64,000 nt of DNA, from assembly GCA_038373885.1 (NCBI GenBank), contig JAWZYV010012274.1:124001-188000 (forward strand). The letters run 5' to 3'. The position numbers and the translations under genes are program-made. This document shows, in pieces, positions 20,460-32,917 of this stretch (positions within the stretch are counted from its first letter, which is position 1; the number at the start of each line of letters is the position of its first letter). Source of the stretch: Cheiracanthium punctorium (taxonomy: Eukaryota; Arthropoda; Arachnida; Araneae; Cheiracanthiidae). The notes below the pieces were generated by a model, which worked only from the letters and a program-made list of their open reading frames with translations, was not told where the DNA came from and ran no database searches.

Positions 20460-20600
20460 CTCCGATCATTAGCTCTTGTGCTACTGAAAGAGATAGAGCT
20501 GCTGCCAGGCTCATTAGTTTGTCTCGAATCCCTGGACTTTCCTTTTAACAGTTTTTCGCAAACTTGAATAGTTCGAGCTGCATTGTAAATATAAACCCTT
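20460..20600 (+). repeat. Second copy of the repeat at 14345
   Basis: Collinear words with the intron copy: GCTCTTGTGCTACTG, GAGATAGAGCTGC, CTCATTAG, TTTTCGCAAACTTGAAT. Confidence 0.5.
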
Positions 20601-20726
20601 CAATTTACAACAGGAAAAAATTGCAATAAAAATCGCATTTCTTCCTTAGCAATAGCTATCTCGTACTCTTGTAGCCAGGGTGCCGAATTGGATTGAAATC
20701 GACGTACGGTCTAGGTGCCCATTTGG

Positions 20727-20945
20727 CCCCACCATGGCCGAGTGGTTAAAGACGCTGACCATGGTAGACGGCGGAAGTGAGACAGTCCCGGGCTCGGACC
20801 TGTTGTGCGGCCATCGATCTAACGGTCTGGAGTTTTGGGCGGTTTTCTCCCGATGTAACGTGAATACACGTTAGAACCCCTGAGAAAGTGCGCGCATTAA
20901 GATCCCCTCTTTGCGTAGATAACTCTCGAGTAGCCTTGCACACAA
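20727..20945 (+). mobile_element. tRNA-derived SINE, copy 3
   Basis: Full-length looking head with A box ATGGCCGAGTGGTTAAAG and B box GGGCTCGGACC, then core GATCTAACGGTCTGGAG and ACGTGAATACACGTTAGAAC. The head resembles a Ser/Leu-type tRNA. Confidence 0.82.
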
Positions 20946-21837
20946 TCTAGTCGTAATTGCCTACAGTGAACAGATAGACAAGAAAGCTCTTTTATATATT
21001 TAGAAAACAGATGTATCCTGTAAGAATAATTTTGGGTGCTGCTCTTATGCGTATGCCTATGTTCCTAGCAGATTAAAATGCTTGCTTAAGTAACTGGTTC
21101 CATATATAATTTATGATAGCCAAAATAATAGCTTTAACGTTTCTTTTTGAATTTGGCTTTTTTAAATATGTTTCATCCCAACCATCGCAATCACATTTTC
21201 TAATTTTTGCTCATGCTGACGCAAATAAATAAATATCCGACATCCATTTTTTGAACTAGCATAGTAACCTAACGTGGAAAGTACTTCTAAAAATTTTGTT
21301 CTTTATTTCATAGATATGTTTACCGACGTATCTTATAAATTACATTAATAAAAATTCAGTCAAATGATTTTAGTGAACGTTTCTGTATACGTTTTCAAAG
21401 CAAGTCAGTAATTTATAAATGAGTTAAAGATGGGATTTTCTCCATGTGCTTATATATGCATGAAGGCGACTGTATGCATTAGGACATTGAATAGAAATGG
21501 TTAACCCATTTGTGCCCAGATATTTTTGCGACTTTCTTCGATTTTTGCTAATACCAGCAATAATATATAAATTTCTGATGCCAACTTCTTGAACAATGAG
21601 ATGATTTCTTTTAAAATCATTCTGTATAAAAATGGAAATGTCACACATACTCCTTGGTCATGTTAAAATATTGTGTGGAATTGAGGCTCAATCCTCGGGA
21701 ATAAAGGCTAGGAAAAATAAATAACGTTTTCGACTGATAGAGAAAATGCCGTCCCAAAAAAGGGACACTACTGCGCATAAATATGATAATTATCACTTCT
21801 CAAAGGTCTGAAAAATTACAATTACTTTTAAACCGGC

Positions 21838-22030
21838 CGAAAAGACCATGGCCGAGTAGATAACACCCTAAACATGGTAGATGGCCGGAGTGTGAAGGTT
21901 CAGGGTTCGGACCTGCCGCACGGCTGTCGATCTAACGGTCTGAATACGCGTTAGAACCCCCCTTCAAAAGTTCTCCACCTAAGGCATCCCACTAGGCAGA
22001 TAGCCCTCGTGCAGCTTTGCCTTAATCAGA
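21838..22030 (+). mobile_element. tRNA-derived SINE, copy 4
   Basis: GACCATGGCCGAGTAGATAA head, B-box-like GGGTTCGGACC, core GTCGATCTAACGGTCTG, then GCGTTAGAACCCC. About 30 bases are missing inside the core relative to copy 3. Confidence 0.75.
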
Positions 22031-22089
22031 AATCAATCATCCAATATCATTGTATGCGTTGCGCCACTGGAAAAAAAAAATAAGCTGTT

Positions 22090-22165
22090 TACAAACAGTC
22101 AAAAACTAAATCAGCTGGCTTCTGTCTCAGGTGATTTAGTTTTTGAACTAACTGCACTCAGTTGA
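22090..22165. repeat. Short inverted repeat
   Basis: CAAAAACTAAATCA is followed 30 bases on by TGATTTAGTTTTTG. A hairpin next to related words further right (22220-22270); class unknown. Confidence 0.45.
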
Positions 22166-23828
22166 CTTTACGAACGAAGTTCAACCAGTTTGAGTTTAAA
22201 AATTGAGCGTTTAAGAGTACGTAAAACTAAAACTAGTTTTTCACGAATGGCACTGGTTGAGCGTTTACGAATGCGCCATCTGGTGACCAAAATATACAGG
22301 AAAAGTATCGTTGTCATACGATTGTTGTAAATTTGTAATCTGAATTTTTGAAAGATTTTACTACTGTAAATGTTTATTTTTTAACTTTTGAAATCGGAAT
22401 TATGTTTGTAAGTTAATCAATTTAACCATTTATTGGATTTTTTAAAAGAACGTATTTACTATTTTCTTTCTTTTTAATGCATTGCTTACATGCGAATGAA
22501 TAAAGTTAAATTATTTCATGATATGCATAAATATTAATTTAACATTTTGCAATTACAATCAAGTAAGATATTACATTCCGATGCTACAAAAACGTTTATG
22601 TAAATGAATAATTTCAAAACAATTAGTTGACAAGTATCGGTTCAAAACAATTAGTTGACAACAGTGGCGTAGCTAGGGGGGGGCAAGGGGGGACATCTGT
22701 CCCCGGGCGCAGCACCAAAGGGGCGCCAAATCGATGTTACGAAATTTTAGAAGAAAAAAAAGGAGTTGTGTTTGTATTTTTATTTGTTGACAGAAAAAGA
22801 AAAAAAATAGAACAATCACAAATGAATTTTTTTATAAAGTTATAATCAAACTTTTCACAATGACTTGTACAGGAAATGTTTGTAGCTATTTCAGAAGATT
22901 TTCTTTGGAAATCGAGTTGAGCTTCCCCATTCCTTTTTTCTTCTCTCTCGAGGGCTTCTGTGTCGTGTAACTGCGTTTTTTATATTTGGCCATTTCTGTC
23001 TCTGACTATATTCCTAGGATGTTCCAGAATTCTTGTTTACAGTATTTTATCAAGGTCAAAACATTACTCAAGTTTTCCCAAACTTTTAGAATGATCTTGG
23101 AGGATTTCGTTTGGGATATTTATGGTGTTACAAATCAAACTTTTATGCATTAGCCATGGTAAAAAAAAAAAAAAAAAAAAAAAGTCTATATATATGATTA
23201 ATCGGTAATAGAGAATGGCATTCTCAAACCCAAAATACTCTCTTAAATTCAGATCAAGTTTTTCTCAGTTTTGAGTTCAAAATAGCGCCTCTCCGAAGAT
23301 GGCGCCCCTTGCTTATCTTGCTTACTGTGTCGGGGCGCTCCTGTGTACGATCCACCCGTTTGGTAATTAATAACGCAACTTTTAATATAACTCTTATTAG
23401 TATAATAAAATGCAGTATTATTTCTAATAAGAACGTATAAAAGATTCACCGATCACTATACTAGTGTAAAATTATTCTTTTTAAATTATTTAAACAATCT
23501 TGTATTTTAGATAAATTTAAACTTGATTTTTAACATTCATTAATAAAAATTTATTCTTTATACAATCATTATCAAAAATCAAAGCTGGAATCATTAAAGC
23601 TGTGGCCCACAGTTCAGTCTTCAAATTGAACATGAGGCAAAATATTTTTCAATAACCCGTGTATGTTTATCTAGAAAGTGCAAGAAATCAGTCGTATATT
23701 CATTATGTCTACGCGTAGACCACCTATTATGTACTATCATCCGGTACTTGAGTCATAAATTACGTTCTGGATGCAGTGGCGGCTCATCCATTTGAGGAGA
23801 TGAGTACGTGAAGCCCCAAAGTAAAATA

Positions 23829-25240
23829 TCTATATAAATAAAATTAAACTTTTCTGTACACTTCTTGGAATTCAAAAATTTTAAAAAAAGTTTGTCTGTT
23901 TGTCATTCTGTCCGTGACTCTTTTTTGTTTAAGTATCACGTAAAAACGAGTGAAGCCAATGATATGAAATTGGGTGTCATGATAGATGGTCACTCAACTT
24001 AAAACATAAGCGTCGAATTTTTAAAAAATCTTCATTAGATTTCGAGATTTTGTGAAAATCCTTTCAAACTGCGTAAATTTGTGTTCCAGCATCACGTAAA
24101 AACGACCGAAGCGATTGAAATGAAATTTGGTATCATGATTGGTGGTCACTCAACTTAAAACATTGTCGTCGAATTTTTAAAAAATCTTAATTAGATTTTG
24201 AAATTTTGCGAAAATTGTTTCAAACTGAGTGAACTTTTGTTCACGCATTACATAATAATAACTAAAGCGAATGATATGAAATTTTGACACATGATGTTGC
24301 TCAACATAAAGTATAGGTGTCCAATTTTTTAAACATTTTGATTAGATTTTGAGATTTTGTGAAAATTCTCTCAAAATGCGGTTATATTTCTTGAAGCATC
24401 GCGTAATAACGACTAATACGAAATTTGGTGATATGATAGATAGTTGCTAATCTTAATTTATAGGTGTTGAATTAAAAAAATATTTTGATTACATTTTGAG
24501 ATTTTGTGAAAATCGTTTTAAAATGCTGAAATTTTTGTTCCAGCATCACGAAATAAAGACTGCAGAGAATGAAACGAAATTTGGTGACATGATAGGTTTC
24601 AACTCAACTTAAATTCTAGGGTTCCAATTTTACAAAAATGTTGATTAGATTTTGAGATTTTGCGAAAATTATTTCAATATGCGGAAATATTCGTCCGCAC
24701 ATCACATAATTACGACTAAAGCGAATGAAATAATATTACTAATTTACTCTCTAACCTGTAATATTTTAACAATGTACATAGGGCCGTGGTAGCCCAGTGG
24801 TTAAGGCGTTGGACTCGTAACCGGAAGGTTGAGGGTTCGATACCGGCATACACCTAAAGACCACAGTGTACATGCGGTGTACGTGCACGTTAAATCCTTG
24901 GTTCCGAAAGTCCTCTCAGCGGTCGCTAGCAGTTTCCGAGGGGTGCCAATATTCAGAAGCCCCCCCCCCTCCACCTTCTGATGAGGTTCCAAATTGTGGC
25001 GGGAAATTCCGGGAAGAACGCATATGTAGCTCTAAGCGACACATTCAGTGACGCGAGCTGTCCTCTCCTGGCAAATAAACAATATACATAAAAATTATAA
25101 CTTCGCTTTCTTTACTTTGGCAACATTCTACATCCATTCTGTGTACTCCTACAATGCTAACGAAAGTTCTTGCTTTTTGAAATTTGCATTCATTTTTTTT
25201 TTTTTTATACTAACCCGTCAACGGCGGGTACTTCAGCTAA
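23829..25240 (+). mobile_element. Non-autonomous Helitron with internal tandem units
   Basis: Starts TCTATATAAATAAAA after an A and ends in the hairpin CCCGTCAACGGCGGG, then TACTTCAGCTAA before a T. This is the classical Helitron layout. Inside are about six diverged units of roughly 155 bases, each with AGCATCACGTAAAAACGA, AATGAAATTTGG, CTCAACTTAAA and GATTTTGAGATTTTG. No Rep/helicase coding. Confidence 0.85.
24780..25077 (+). mobile_element. tRNA-derived SINE of a different family, inside the Helitron
   Basis: Head GGCCGTGGTAGCCCAGTGG with anticodon-like loop CTCGTAA and B box GGGTTCGATACC. Flanked by AACAATGTACAT (24768-24779) and AACAATATACAT (25078-25089), a 12-base duplication with one change. 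It is the innermost layer of the nest. Confidence 0.82.
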
Positions 25241-25922
25241 TATAAAATAAACACATTGACAAATTATTATTTTTTTAAAATATTAAGTACACTTCTAGAT
25301 TTTTGTGAATTTAAAACGTCAGTTTTACTCTCTTCCCCCACTATTATTAAAATACTCTTATTATGGCTAACGCACTGTAGTGTAGGTTCTACAGTACAGC
25401 CTTTAATCGATCGCTCGTGCGAACGGAAAAATTCCCTTCTGATATCATTCCGTTCGCACATTTTCGGTGTGGACAAGGGACATTTTTTGCGGTTATCTCT
25501 TCCGGATTTTCCCTTGGTTTGTTACGTTCGGTTAGTTAATCCATTTTTATTTCATTTTCTTATTATTTTCTTCATTTCTATCCTTTTTCCACTAAAATAT
25601 TTTTTTTTAGAAACTAGTGTAAATAATTAAGATGGGAGCAAAAGAAGTGTTTCGGAGCTAAAGCAGGGACAATTTTCAATACTATCCTTTGACAAAAAAT
25701 TGAAATAAAATGAATCAAGACTTGTACCTTTGCTAACACTTATCTTGGTGACGAAATGTAAGACAAAATATTACTTGTTTTCTTTCAGTTGCGTGCATTG
25801 TTTTCCTTTAACTGCTGGAAACGCAAATATATTTTAATTTGTAAGGTGCGTTGTATCTGCCTATTTAATTTTCGACATTTCTTTTGTGAACCTCCATTTA
25901 AATAACCCACGAGCCGCCACTG

Positions 25923-27109
25923 TCTGGATGCTCTCTCGGGGACATTTGAAGAGAACTGAATGTCAACGTGAGATATTTTTTTCTCATATGATTCTCCTTA
26001 GTCTTTCATTCCTTATATAGTAATAATCTGCTGTATACTCGTCTTTTTAAAAAGCTGCATATTTAAATAGAAACTGCTTTAAAGTCTGCGTTTCTGGTTC
26101 TCCTTCCCAAGAGAACCTTCAAGTTAAGGTAAGAAATATTGTACTTTTGCAGTTTTCTATATTGCTGAATGCTAATTATGATTTTTTGAAATAAAAATGC
26201 GTGTTTAAAATTTTTCAGTGCTTAAGGTTGTTCTTTTAATTATATTTTTACAAGTAATAATGCAAGAAATAATACAAGTTTTGAGCATCTTCTCGGAAAA
26301 AAAAAAAAAAAAAAGTTGATATCAGTAACTGGAAAAGAATTCAAAATGTCTTATATTTCAAATGCCAGAAAAAAAAAGCCCGAAAAAAATTCATTTTGAT
26401 CCGTTTGGTAACCGGGTCAGTAAAATATTCGAATTGTAGAAAATAAATGCCATCATACGTACATTCATTATTAGCTGGTGTGCATAATCTATCGAAGTGC
26501 AAATCACTATACGAGATACATGGTTAAGCAAGTATAAATTAGTTTTGACCTGACATAAATATTAAATATAGTTAATTCGACTGCTGAAGAAGGATAAAAC
26601 ATTTTTGTATCACTGACATATGCCCACCCCCCAATGGTAGGGACTAAAGCCCGCCTGAATGTGGAGAGTTAAAAGGGAATTTTTTAAAAAAAATAGAAAA
26701 TTGTCAGTTAATGAATTAAAATGTTTTATTCTTAAAACTTGTCCTCAGATTATTTCTATCACTTTTTTCACATAACGAATTACGTTGATAATGGGCTTCT
26801 ATGGGTAAATGGTATGGCGTTCTATGGACAAATGGTACAGAAAGTTTTGATGTTAAAAGAAAGTAGCTGTAATCGGCAAACAAGCCAAAATGCAATCAAG
26901 AAAGGAAGCGGGTGGGGGATTTAACGTATTTTAAATAATTGTATTTTTTAATCACTTTTTTTATTTAAAATTTTTTTAATTTTCAGATATTACAGTTTTC
27001 TGAAGAACTTTTATGGGTTTGCCCTTTCCCTTTTTAGGGGGAGGTGGAGGGGGGGGGGCGCAAAATCTTCAGTTGTCCCCGGGCACTGGTAACCCTAGCT
27101 ACGCCTCTG
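25923..27109. other. Right part of the outer hAT element: nothing coding
   Basis: AT-rich, with A-runs near 26298 and a G-run at 27050 close to the right end. No transposase remnant found. Confidence 0.4.
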
Positions 27110-27117
27110 GTTGACAA

Positions 27118-29090
27118 GTATCGGTATATCGTGAAATGCATGTTTAAAAAAAAAAAAAAAAACAAACATGAAATCAATAGAATTTGATTGTATTTTATTT
27201 GTAATATTTGTATAAAATTTTGTTTATTAACCACTTCTTGAGTTGTGAAAATAAACATGAAACTAAGCTTTATTTTATTTTAAATATTATTAAAAGCAGT
27301 GAGAGTTTAAGTATTCGAATTTTCATTGGAAATCACTGAACTAGTTAAATTTAAATGTCACTTTCTCGGAAACAAAATGAGTTAATACCTCACTTTAAAG
27401 CTTGTAAAAATGTTCTAATTCGAAATGAATATATTGCAAGTTGAAAAAAAAAATTAATTTTCTCAGGTATCATTTTTAAATTAAAAAAATGAACTCTCAA
27501 TTTGGGATCGTAATGAGTTCATGAGATAGAAAATAAGCAGACATACAGGGTTTTTAATCTACCCAATTTATTAATTAATAGTTCAATGAAATTATTGAAT
27601 TTTTAATAAAGCTTTGGTATGGGATGCGTGTTAAAATTATTTAAAATTTATGAGTAAGATAAACAAAATTGTGCTTTGGGGGTGGAGGTTCGTATGCTGC
27701 TAAAAAGGACGCTAATTGTAAAAAGGTGCTAAAAAGTATTGCAAATTATTGATGCAATTCCTTTTCAAAAGAGTATTATCATCGTTTGTACCTTAAACAA
27801 CGAAAGATAAGTATTAAACAACATATATTTTGATTTATAAAAGTTTACTAACGAAGAATGTCGATGAAAATAAAGTTTTAACTATAAATAATGAACTTAA
27901 AAAAGACTATTTTGTGTTCTAAGGTTATGTTTAACTATTGAAAGTATGGCTATAGAAGTCAACTTGTTTGCATTCTAAATTTTTATGTTGAAAAATATAG
28001 TACACAACCAATTGCAATTAAATTAATGCCAGAATGAATACGTAAAATTTATTCGCAAAGGTAAATTTTGCTAAACATACTTTGTCTATATTAATTTAAT
28101 TATTTTTTCTTTTATTTTTTACAAATAAAAATAAATGGTGTAATTTAATACTGTGATTGCAATAACATAACGAAAGCCACGTAGGATTTATTGCTATGAA
28201 AAATAATTCTTGGAAACATGGTAAGTTTTTCTAGTTTTTTAAGCTTTAGTTTTTTAAAACACGGGATCTTTGCTCAGCACAGCAAAACTATAGTTAATAA
28301 CACATTAATTCAAAGGCGAAGTGTGATACAATTTCGTTAATTTTTTTTTTAATGAAACTAACAGTTTAGAACATACTTTTGCAAAAAACTTTAATAAGGA
28401 GGTAGGCAAAAGAGAACTTTCTGATCATATTTGGGGGGGAGGAAATGAAGCAAACTTGAGGCCCTACTTTTATTTTACGACTTGAGCCCCACTTTCCTAA
28501 AACCCGCTATTGTATGACGTTCTTAAAAACATAGTATCATGTAAAACATTTTAATATTAACAGAACTGCTACTTCAAATATGGTTTATCATACAATATTT
28601 TAACAAAAGTAAAGACATTTTAATGAGAAATGGTGATGAAGATTTGGATTTAACCTTCTTTTTAACGCACCTTTAACAAATACTTACCGAGATGTTAAAA
28701 ATGCTATTTTAAACGTATTTGAATTAAGTTACAAAATGAGAATAAACATTTATTGACCAAAATTGAGTTTTTTTCACCTATAATATACAATTAAAACTTA
28801 CTTTATTTTCTGTTTCAAGCGAAGAGATATTTCTTTGCATACGAAAACAATGTTTAAATATTTCTGAATTTTTTTACATAAAAATCTTTCAAATAAATAT
28901 TAATTTTAGAGACCAATAGTAAACCACTGCTAATGCTGTAATGACCGAAGGTGCCCTAGCTTGAAGGATCAAGAGGTAATTAATTTTAAAAAACTAATAG
29001 AGTAACGTGGCCTTTTAAGATTGTTTAATTTTTATAACAAAACCTGCAATCAAATAACTGTCTCAAACTTTACGATATAGTTTAAATATG
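27118..29090. other. Intergenic: nothing recognised
   Basis: Strongly AT-rich with stops in all frames. A short piece at 28430-28510 (GAGGCCCTAC, TTGAGCCCCAC) resembles the ends of the hAT MITEs but cannot be bounded. Confidence 0.4.
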
Positions 29091-29269
29091 CAGGGTGATT
29101 ATAAAGTGACAATACATTCTTGTAATAATCGCATTTTTTTTCATAAATTCCATTATAAGTTAAGCATGTATTATATCAGGACACACTTTTAATACCTTTC
29201 AACGGGTATGCATATCTTTCACACACACGTACGCCTCGTACACTTAATAAATTCCTATGTAAAGAAACC

Positions 29270-29500
29270 AGGGATCAAATCTGGTGATTAAGGTGCCTAT
29301 ATTTTTTACGAGCTTCCACTATTAATTTCACCTGCCAGAGAAAGCGTGATTGAAGAAATCCTAAGCAATCAGGGCGAAATAGGGTGGTGTACCATTTTGT
29401 TGGAACACATCGGTACCCATAATACCGTCACTTCTCAGTTGTGGCGCAAAGAATTGCTCCAGCATGACGAGGTACAGTTTATGTCGTGCTGGTGATATGC
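29270..29500 (-). pseudogene. Mariner-like transposase fragment, second-Asp region
   Basis: Minus-strand reading gives YLVMLEQFFAPQL, then VFQQNGTPPYFALIA, stop, DFFNHAFSGR, with more stops; SPDLIPGFF follows in another frame. This matches the FQQDGAPPHF / FPGRWIGR / RSPDLTP catalytic region of mariner-superfamily transposases. The catalytic Asp (QQDG) is Asn. Dead copy. Confidence 0.75.
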
Positions 29501-29779
29501 AAGGACACACACTGTAGTGTACTAAAAGTGTGTCTTGGTATGATGTATATTTGATTTATAATGCAATTCATGTAATATCCCAAAAACTGTATGATTACTG
29601 TATGATTGCCTTGCGTATGAAATTCTCCAATATAGGGCGATTTTCGTATTCTGTTTTCTTAATGCAATGTTAATATTTTAACTGACGTAGCTTATGACAG
29701 AAGAGATGTCATTCCATTCATATAAATACAAATATTTAATTGCGAAGGCGATGTAAAAGAAATACACTTCACATATAAA

Positions 29780-30736
29780 TTATATAAAAAGGCTTGGCGT
29801 CTGTTTTTTCAATAAGTTCAGCCATAAAAATTCGAGACTGGAGTCTTTAAAATATTCACTGATTTTGTCAGTTACTTTTTTTAGTTGCGTTTCAGTATAT
29901 AAAAGTTTTTCACTTCTAACTTCGTCAAAGTCGCTTTCAAAGCTATACTCGCTCGCATTTTCTGAAACAGTAGGTAAACAGCATTTAGGGAGACGCATCC
30001 TAACATGTCCTGTACTGCTGTCCGAGCTTGCGGCGTTCAGAATATTCTTCTCAACTTCCGTATTATCTAGAAGCCGTCTCAAGTAACGGTCCCCCAAGAA
30101 GGCCGCAATTGTGAACATGGCACTTCGGGGATTGTGTTCCACATGCTCGTGGCAGAGTATTAAAATGTTGTTTTCGTTGACTCTTTTGTTCCATGGAAGT
30201 ATATGTTTGAAATAAGAGCCGTACGCTACCTGACCATTCAAAAAGTCGTCTAAGAAAACTTCGAAAGGATCCGTTACAGAGTCTTGTAACGACAAGAAGT
30301 TGTAATAAGATGCACACGCCTCCCACGGCGTCCTAATCACATAAATGTACTTGGATCGCTTATAAAAAGGTATCATTTTGAAGGGTAAATAAGTTTTGTA
30401 TAGTCTAGGCAACTTATATTTCAATATATGTTCATACGCCTCTGACAGATCGTCTACATTGCTCATTTCTATGCAAGGCAAGAAAGAGTTCGTTAGGTCG
30501 TTGACTGGAGGGTGCTTAAGATCCATGTATATAAGCTTCCAAATAATATAATCTAGGCATGTGCTGTCACACTTTGGATAGGAAGACAGAATTACATCTC
30601 CCGCTTGAGGCTTTAACATCAATGCTCTTTCTACATTTTCTGTAGAGAAGAGTGGCGATATTGGGAAAGGAAAACCTGCAACTCTGAAAACATTTTCTTC
30701 TTCTGCTTCGGCTCCAATATTTATGTATCCAGCCAT
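29780..30736 (-). CDS. Cytosolic-type sulfotransferase (SULT family), degenerate active site
   Basis: Intact frame, 318 residues; SULT proteins usually have about 290-320. SULTs move sulfate from PAPS to hydroxyls or amines. Seen: SYPKCDST (52-59) in place of the PAPS loop TYPKSGTT, with Lys55 kept; KTYLP (114-118), where SULTs have KTHLP and His is the catalytic base; YVIRTPWEACASYYNF (132-147) with the PAPS-phosphate Arg135 and Ser143 kept; GSYFKHILPWN (173-183); LILCHEHVEHNP. The C-terminal RKGxxGDWK loop is not recognisable. The fold is probably kept, but ordinary catalysis is doubtful. No signal peptide. No intron interrupts the coding region, but an acceptor-like TTTATTTTAG ending at 30752 suggests a spliced 5' UTR. 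No related gene is nearby. Confidence 0.85.
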   Translation of the reverse strand: MAGYINIGAEAEEENVFRVAGFPFPISPLFSTENVERALMLKPQAGDVILSSYPKCDSTCLDYIIWKLIYMDLKHPPVNDLTNSFLPCIEMSNVDDLSEAYEHILKYKLPRLYKTYLPFKMIPFYKRSKYIYVIRTPWEACASYYNFLSLQDSVTDPFEVFLDDFLNGQVAYGSYFKHILPWNKRVNENNILILCHEHVEHNPRSAMFTIAAFLGDRYLRRLLDNTEVEKNILNAASSDSSTGHVRMRLPKCCLPTVSENASEYSFESDFDEVRSEKLLYTETQLKKVTDKISEYFKDSSLEFLWLNLLKKQTPSLFI

Positions 30737-30753
30737 CTTACGCCTCCTCCTCT

Positions 30754-31689
30754 AAAATAAAACAAGCATGCAGTAAGTGAGGGCAAAATATATAAATGCA
30801 ACATTATTTAAATAATTAGAATTCAAAAGTTATTGTTATTATGGTCAGTATGATTTATAGACAATGTTTATGAGAAAATCGCTGCCCTATTTTTCACACT
30901 GGCATTGTTCATTAAACTATGATAATTTTTATTCCTTTAATAGTTATACAACTAAAAATTAATCAGAAAAGAGAGAGATAGCGGCGGAAGTAAGAGGGAG
31001 AAAGGAGGGAGGGAGGGAGAGATACGAAATCAGTTTCACGAGAATTTTTAAAGCAACAATGTAGAACAATTCGAAGAATGCTACAAGATTAAAAACAAGT
31101 AGGCAATCTTCAGATAAATAAGGCCACACAAACTATGCAAATGCAGTTGGTGATTCAGAGTTTAAAAAACTATGTGTTTTTTAATTGTAAAGAGAAAATA
31201 TGAATTTATTTTTAAAAAGTAAATAAATAGGAGCGTATTCGAAATTTTAAAACTCACGAAATTTAAAAACTCACTTTAAAAGGGAAGCAATTCATATTGG
31301 CCGCCACGCTTCGTTAATCTCGGTTGCACGCTCTAAGGCAAGAAACTGTGGTATCACACGGTTTTCAAAAAACTTTATATGAACCAAGATAAGTTTTTTT
31401 TTCATAAGTTCGCGAAACTGTGTTTCTTCAGTCGTAAACTAGATCAGTAAGATGTTGACGAAGTGAGAAATAGTCGCTTGTGTAATGAGTAACTCGCTTA
31501 GTGGTTAGCTAGTTCTCCTAACAAACCTTTTTTTTTTACCTAGAGTAAATGCAATGTTCCTTTTACTTATTTTCAGAATATCCACTACTTAAAATTATGT
31601 AAGATTTCTAATAAATGATCGTCTTCCCTCTACTGCACAAACTTTTCGATTTCTAATTCTTGCAAAAGAAAGTTGTTCAAACCTTTATA
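30754..31689. other. Upstream flank of the sulfotransferase gene
   Basis: AT-rich. A purine-rich stretch (GAGGGAGGGAGGGAGAG) is at about 31004-31021. No core promoter that I can place with confidence. Confidence 0.35.
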
Positions 31690-32189
31690 TCAGGTGTACC
31701 AGAGAAAGTATTGTCGTTTTTTTCGTATGTCAATATTTTGCCTAGCCAAAACTACAGAAGCTTATAATACGAAATTTGCCAGGTACGTGAGTTTTATAAC
31801 ATAGGCGCTAGAAAACAGAGCATTTTCCAAAATTTGTAACTCTGGGCGATAGGGAGCCAAAACGTTCTTTTCAGATATCCTGTGTGATCTCAAAGAAGAA
31901 AAGAGATATCCATAAAATTCTTGCCTTAAAATACAATGCTCACGAATACCTAAAAATAGATTTCAGAACATTTCGAATAGAATACTCCAAGGAGGGTAGA
32001 CGTGAAAAAAGGGGGAGGGTGACCATTTTTCTCTGAGAGGGGAAAAAAAAAATATTATCTATAGAATTCTCGCTTTGAAATTATGAGTCCTGTGCTTAGG
32101 CACAGCTTGTTTGTTAATTCAATAATTGATGAAAATTCATTTGTTTGAATTTTATGTAAAGCAACGACATTTTTGTCCGGTACACCTAA
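31690..32189. mobile_element. 500-base MITE, AGGTGTACC ends, TA target
   Basis: TCAGGTGTACCAGAGAAAG left and GTCCGGTACACCTAA right, flanked by TA on both sides (31688-31689, 32190-32191). Diverged copy at 1758-2262. Non-coding. Confidence 0.78.
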
Positions 32190-32917
32190 TATATCGCTTA
32201 TATTTTCTATCGCTTCGTATATAATATTCAGCTTATTGACAGTCCATCTATTATTTGTTTCTTAACTTTAAAATATATAAGCCATTATTTTGTATTTTCT
32301 TGATCTATTGCTGGAGTCTTATTTGCCTTAGATATGAAAAATTTCACCGTTGCACGACAAAAATTGGGCGAGTGACTGACCGAGGATTGGCCGATCCTAA
32401 ATTATACAAATTGTGAGTCAGAAAATTGTATGCACGCTTTGAACTGTCAAGGACAAGTTTATTTTCGAACTCACAAGGTTACATTTCCTGGAAAAGTAGA
32501 ACTAGCGTCCAATTAAAAAAAATAAGTGCAGTTTCTGGTTAAACTGAATGTTCCAAATGGGTGGTCCTCGCAAATTTCTGAGTACGAGTTACGACTGATT
32601 ACCTTCGTACTAAAGAGTCCAATGGGATTTCTGCGCATCGACATTCTCGAAGCTTCCAGGGTTGCATACGAAATTTTCTCCCGGTGAGGTTCCCGCACAT
32701 ATAAGCTGTGACACCAACCACCTGAAAGAACGCAGAAATGCATTCGTGAAGTAGCACTGTTTGAGTTTCGGCATAACTGTAACCTATCAGCGAGGGATAA
32801 AACAGATAGGGTGACAGACAAGTACGTACGCATGATGAGCATGGCAAAAAGTGTTTGACAGTCAGTGGGATGAAACTCATCTATTCCCTTTGATAAATAC
32901 TGCCGCGGAAATAGATA
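32190..32917. other. Intergenic: nothing recognised
   Basis: Open frames occur on the minus strand at 32513-32962, but they show no domain and cross into the Helitron end, so I do not call a gene. Confidence 0.4.

Larger units (their letters stand above)
23774..25922. mobile_element. Second hAT element, nested in the first
   Basis: Ends CAGTGGCGGCTCATCC and GAGCCGCCACTG, with perfect 8-base flanks TCTGGATG at 23766-23773 and 25923-25930. Most of its length is the Helitron at 23829-25240. Confidence 0.85.
22662..27109. mobile_element. Outer hAT element of a four-deep nest
   Basis: Ends CAGTGGCGTAGCTAGGG and CCCTAGCTACGCCTCTG with perfect 8-base flanks GTTGACAA at 22654-22661 and 27110-27117. 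The G-rich ends match the 17904-type MITEs. No transposase is recognised inside. The element at 23774-25922 was inserted later. Confidence 0.82.

Noticed and set aside
23900..24720. CRISPR-like regular repeats
   Set aside because: The units are diverged, about 155 bases long without unique spacers, and belong to a Helitron in eukaryotic DNA.
24780..24850. Functional tRNA-Thr gene
   Set aside because: Acceptor arms do not pair and a SINE body with target duplication follows.
25256..25630. 124-codon plus-strand frame rich in Phe and Leu
   Set aside because: T-rich sequence inside a hAT element; the hydrophobicity reflects base composition.
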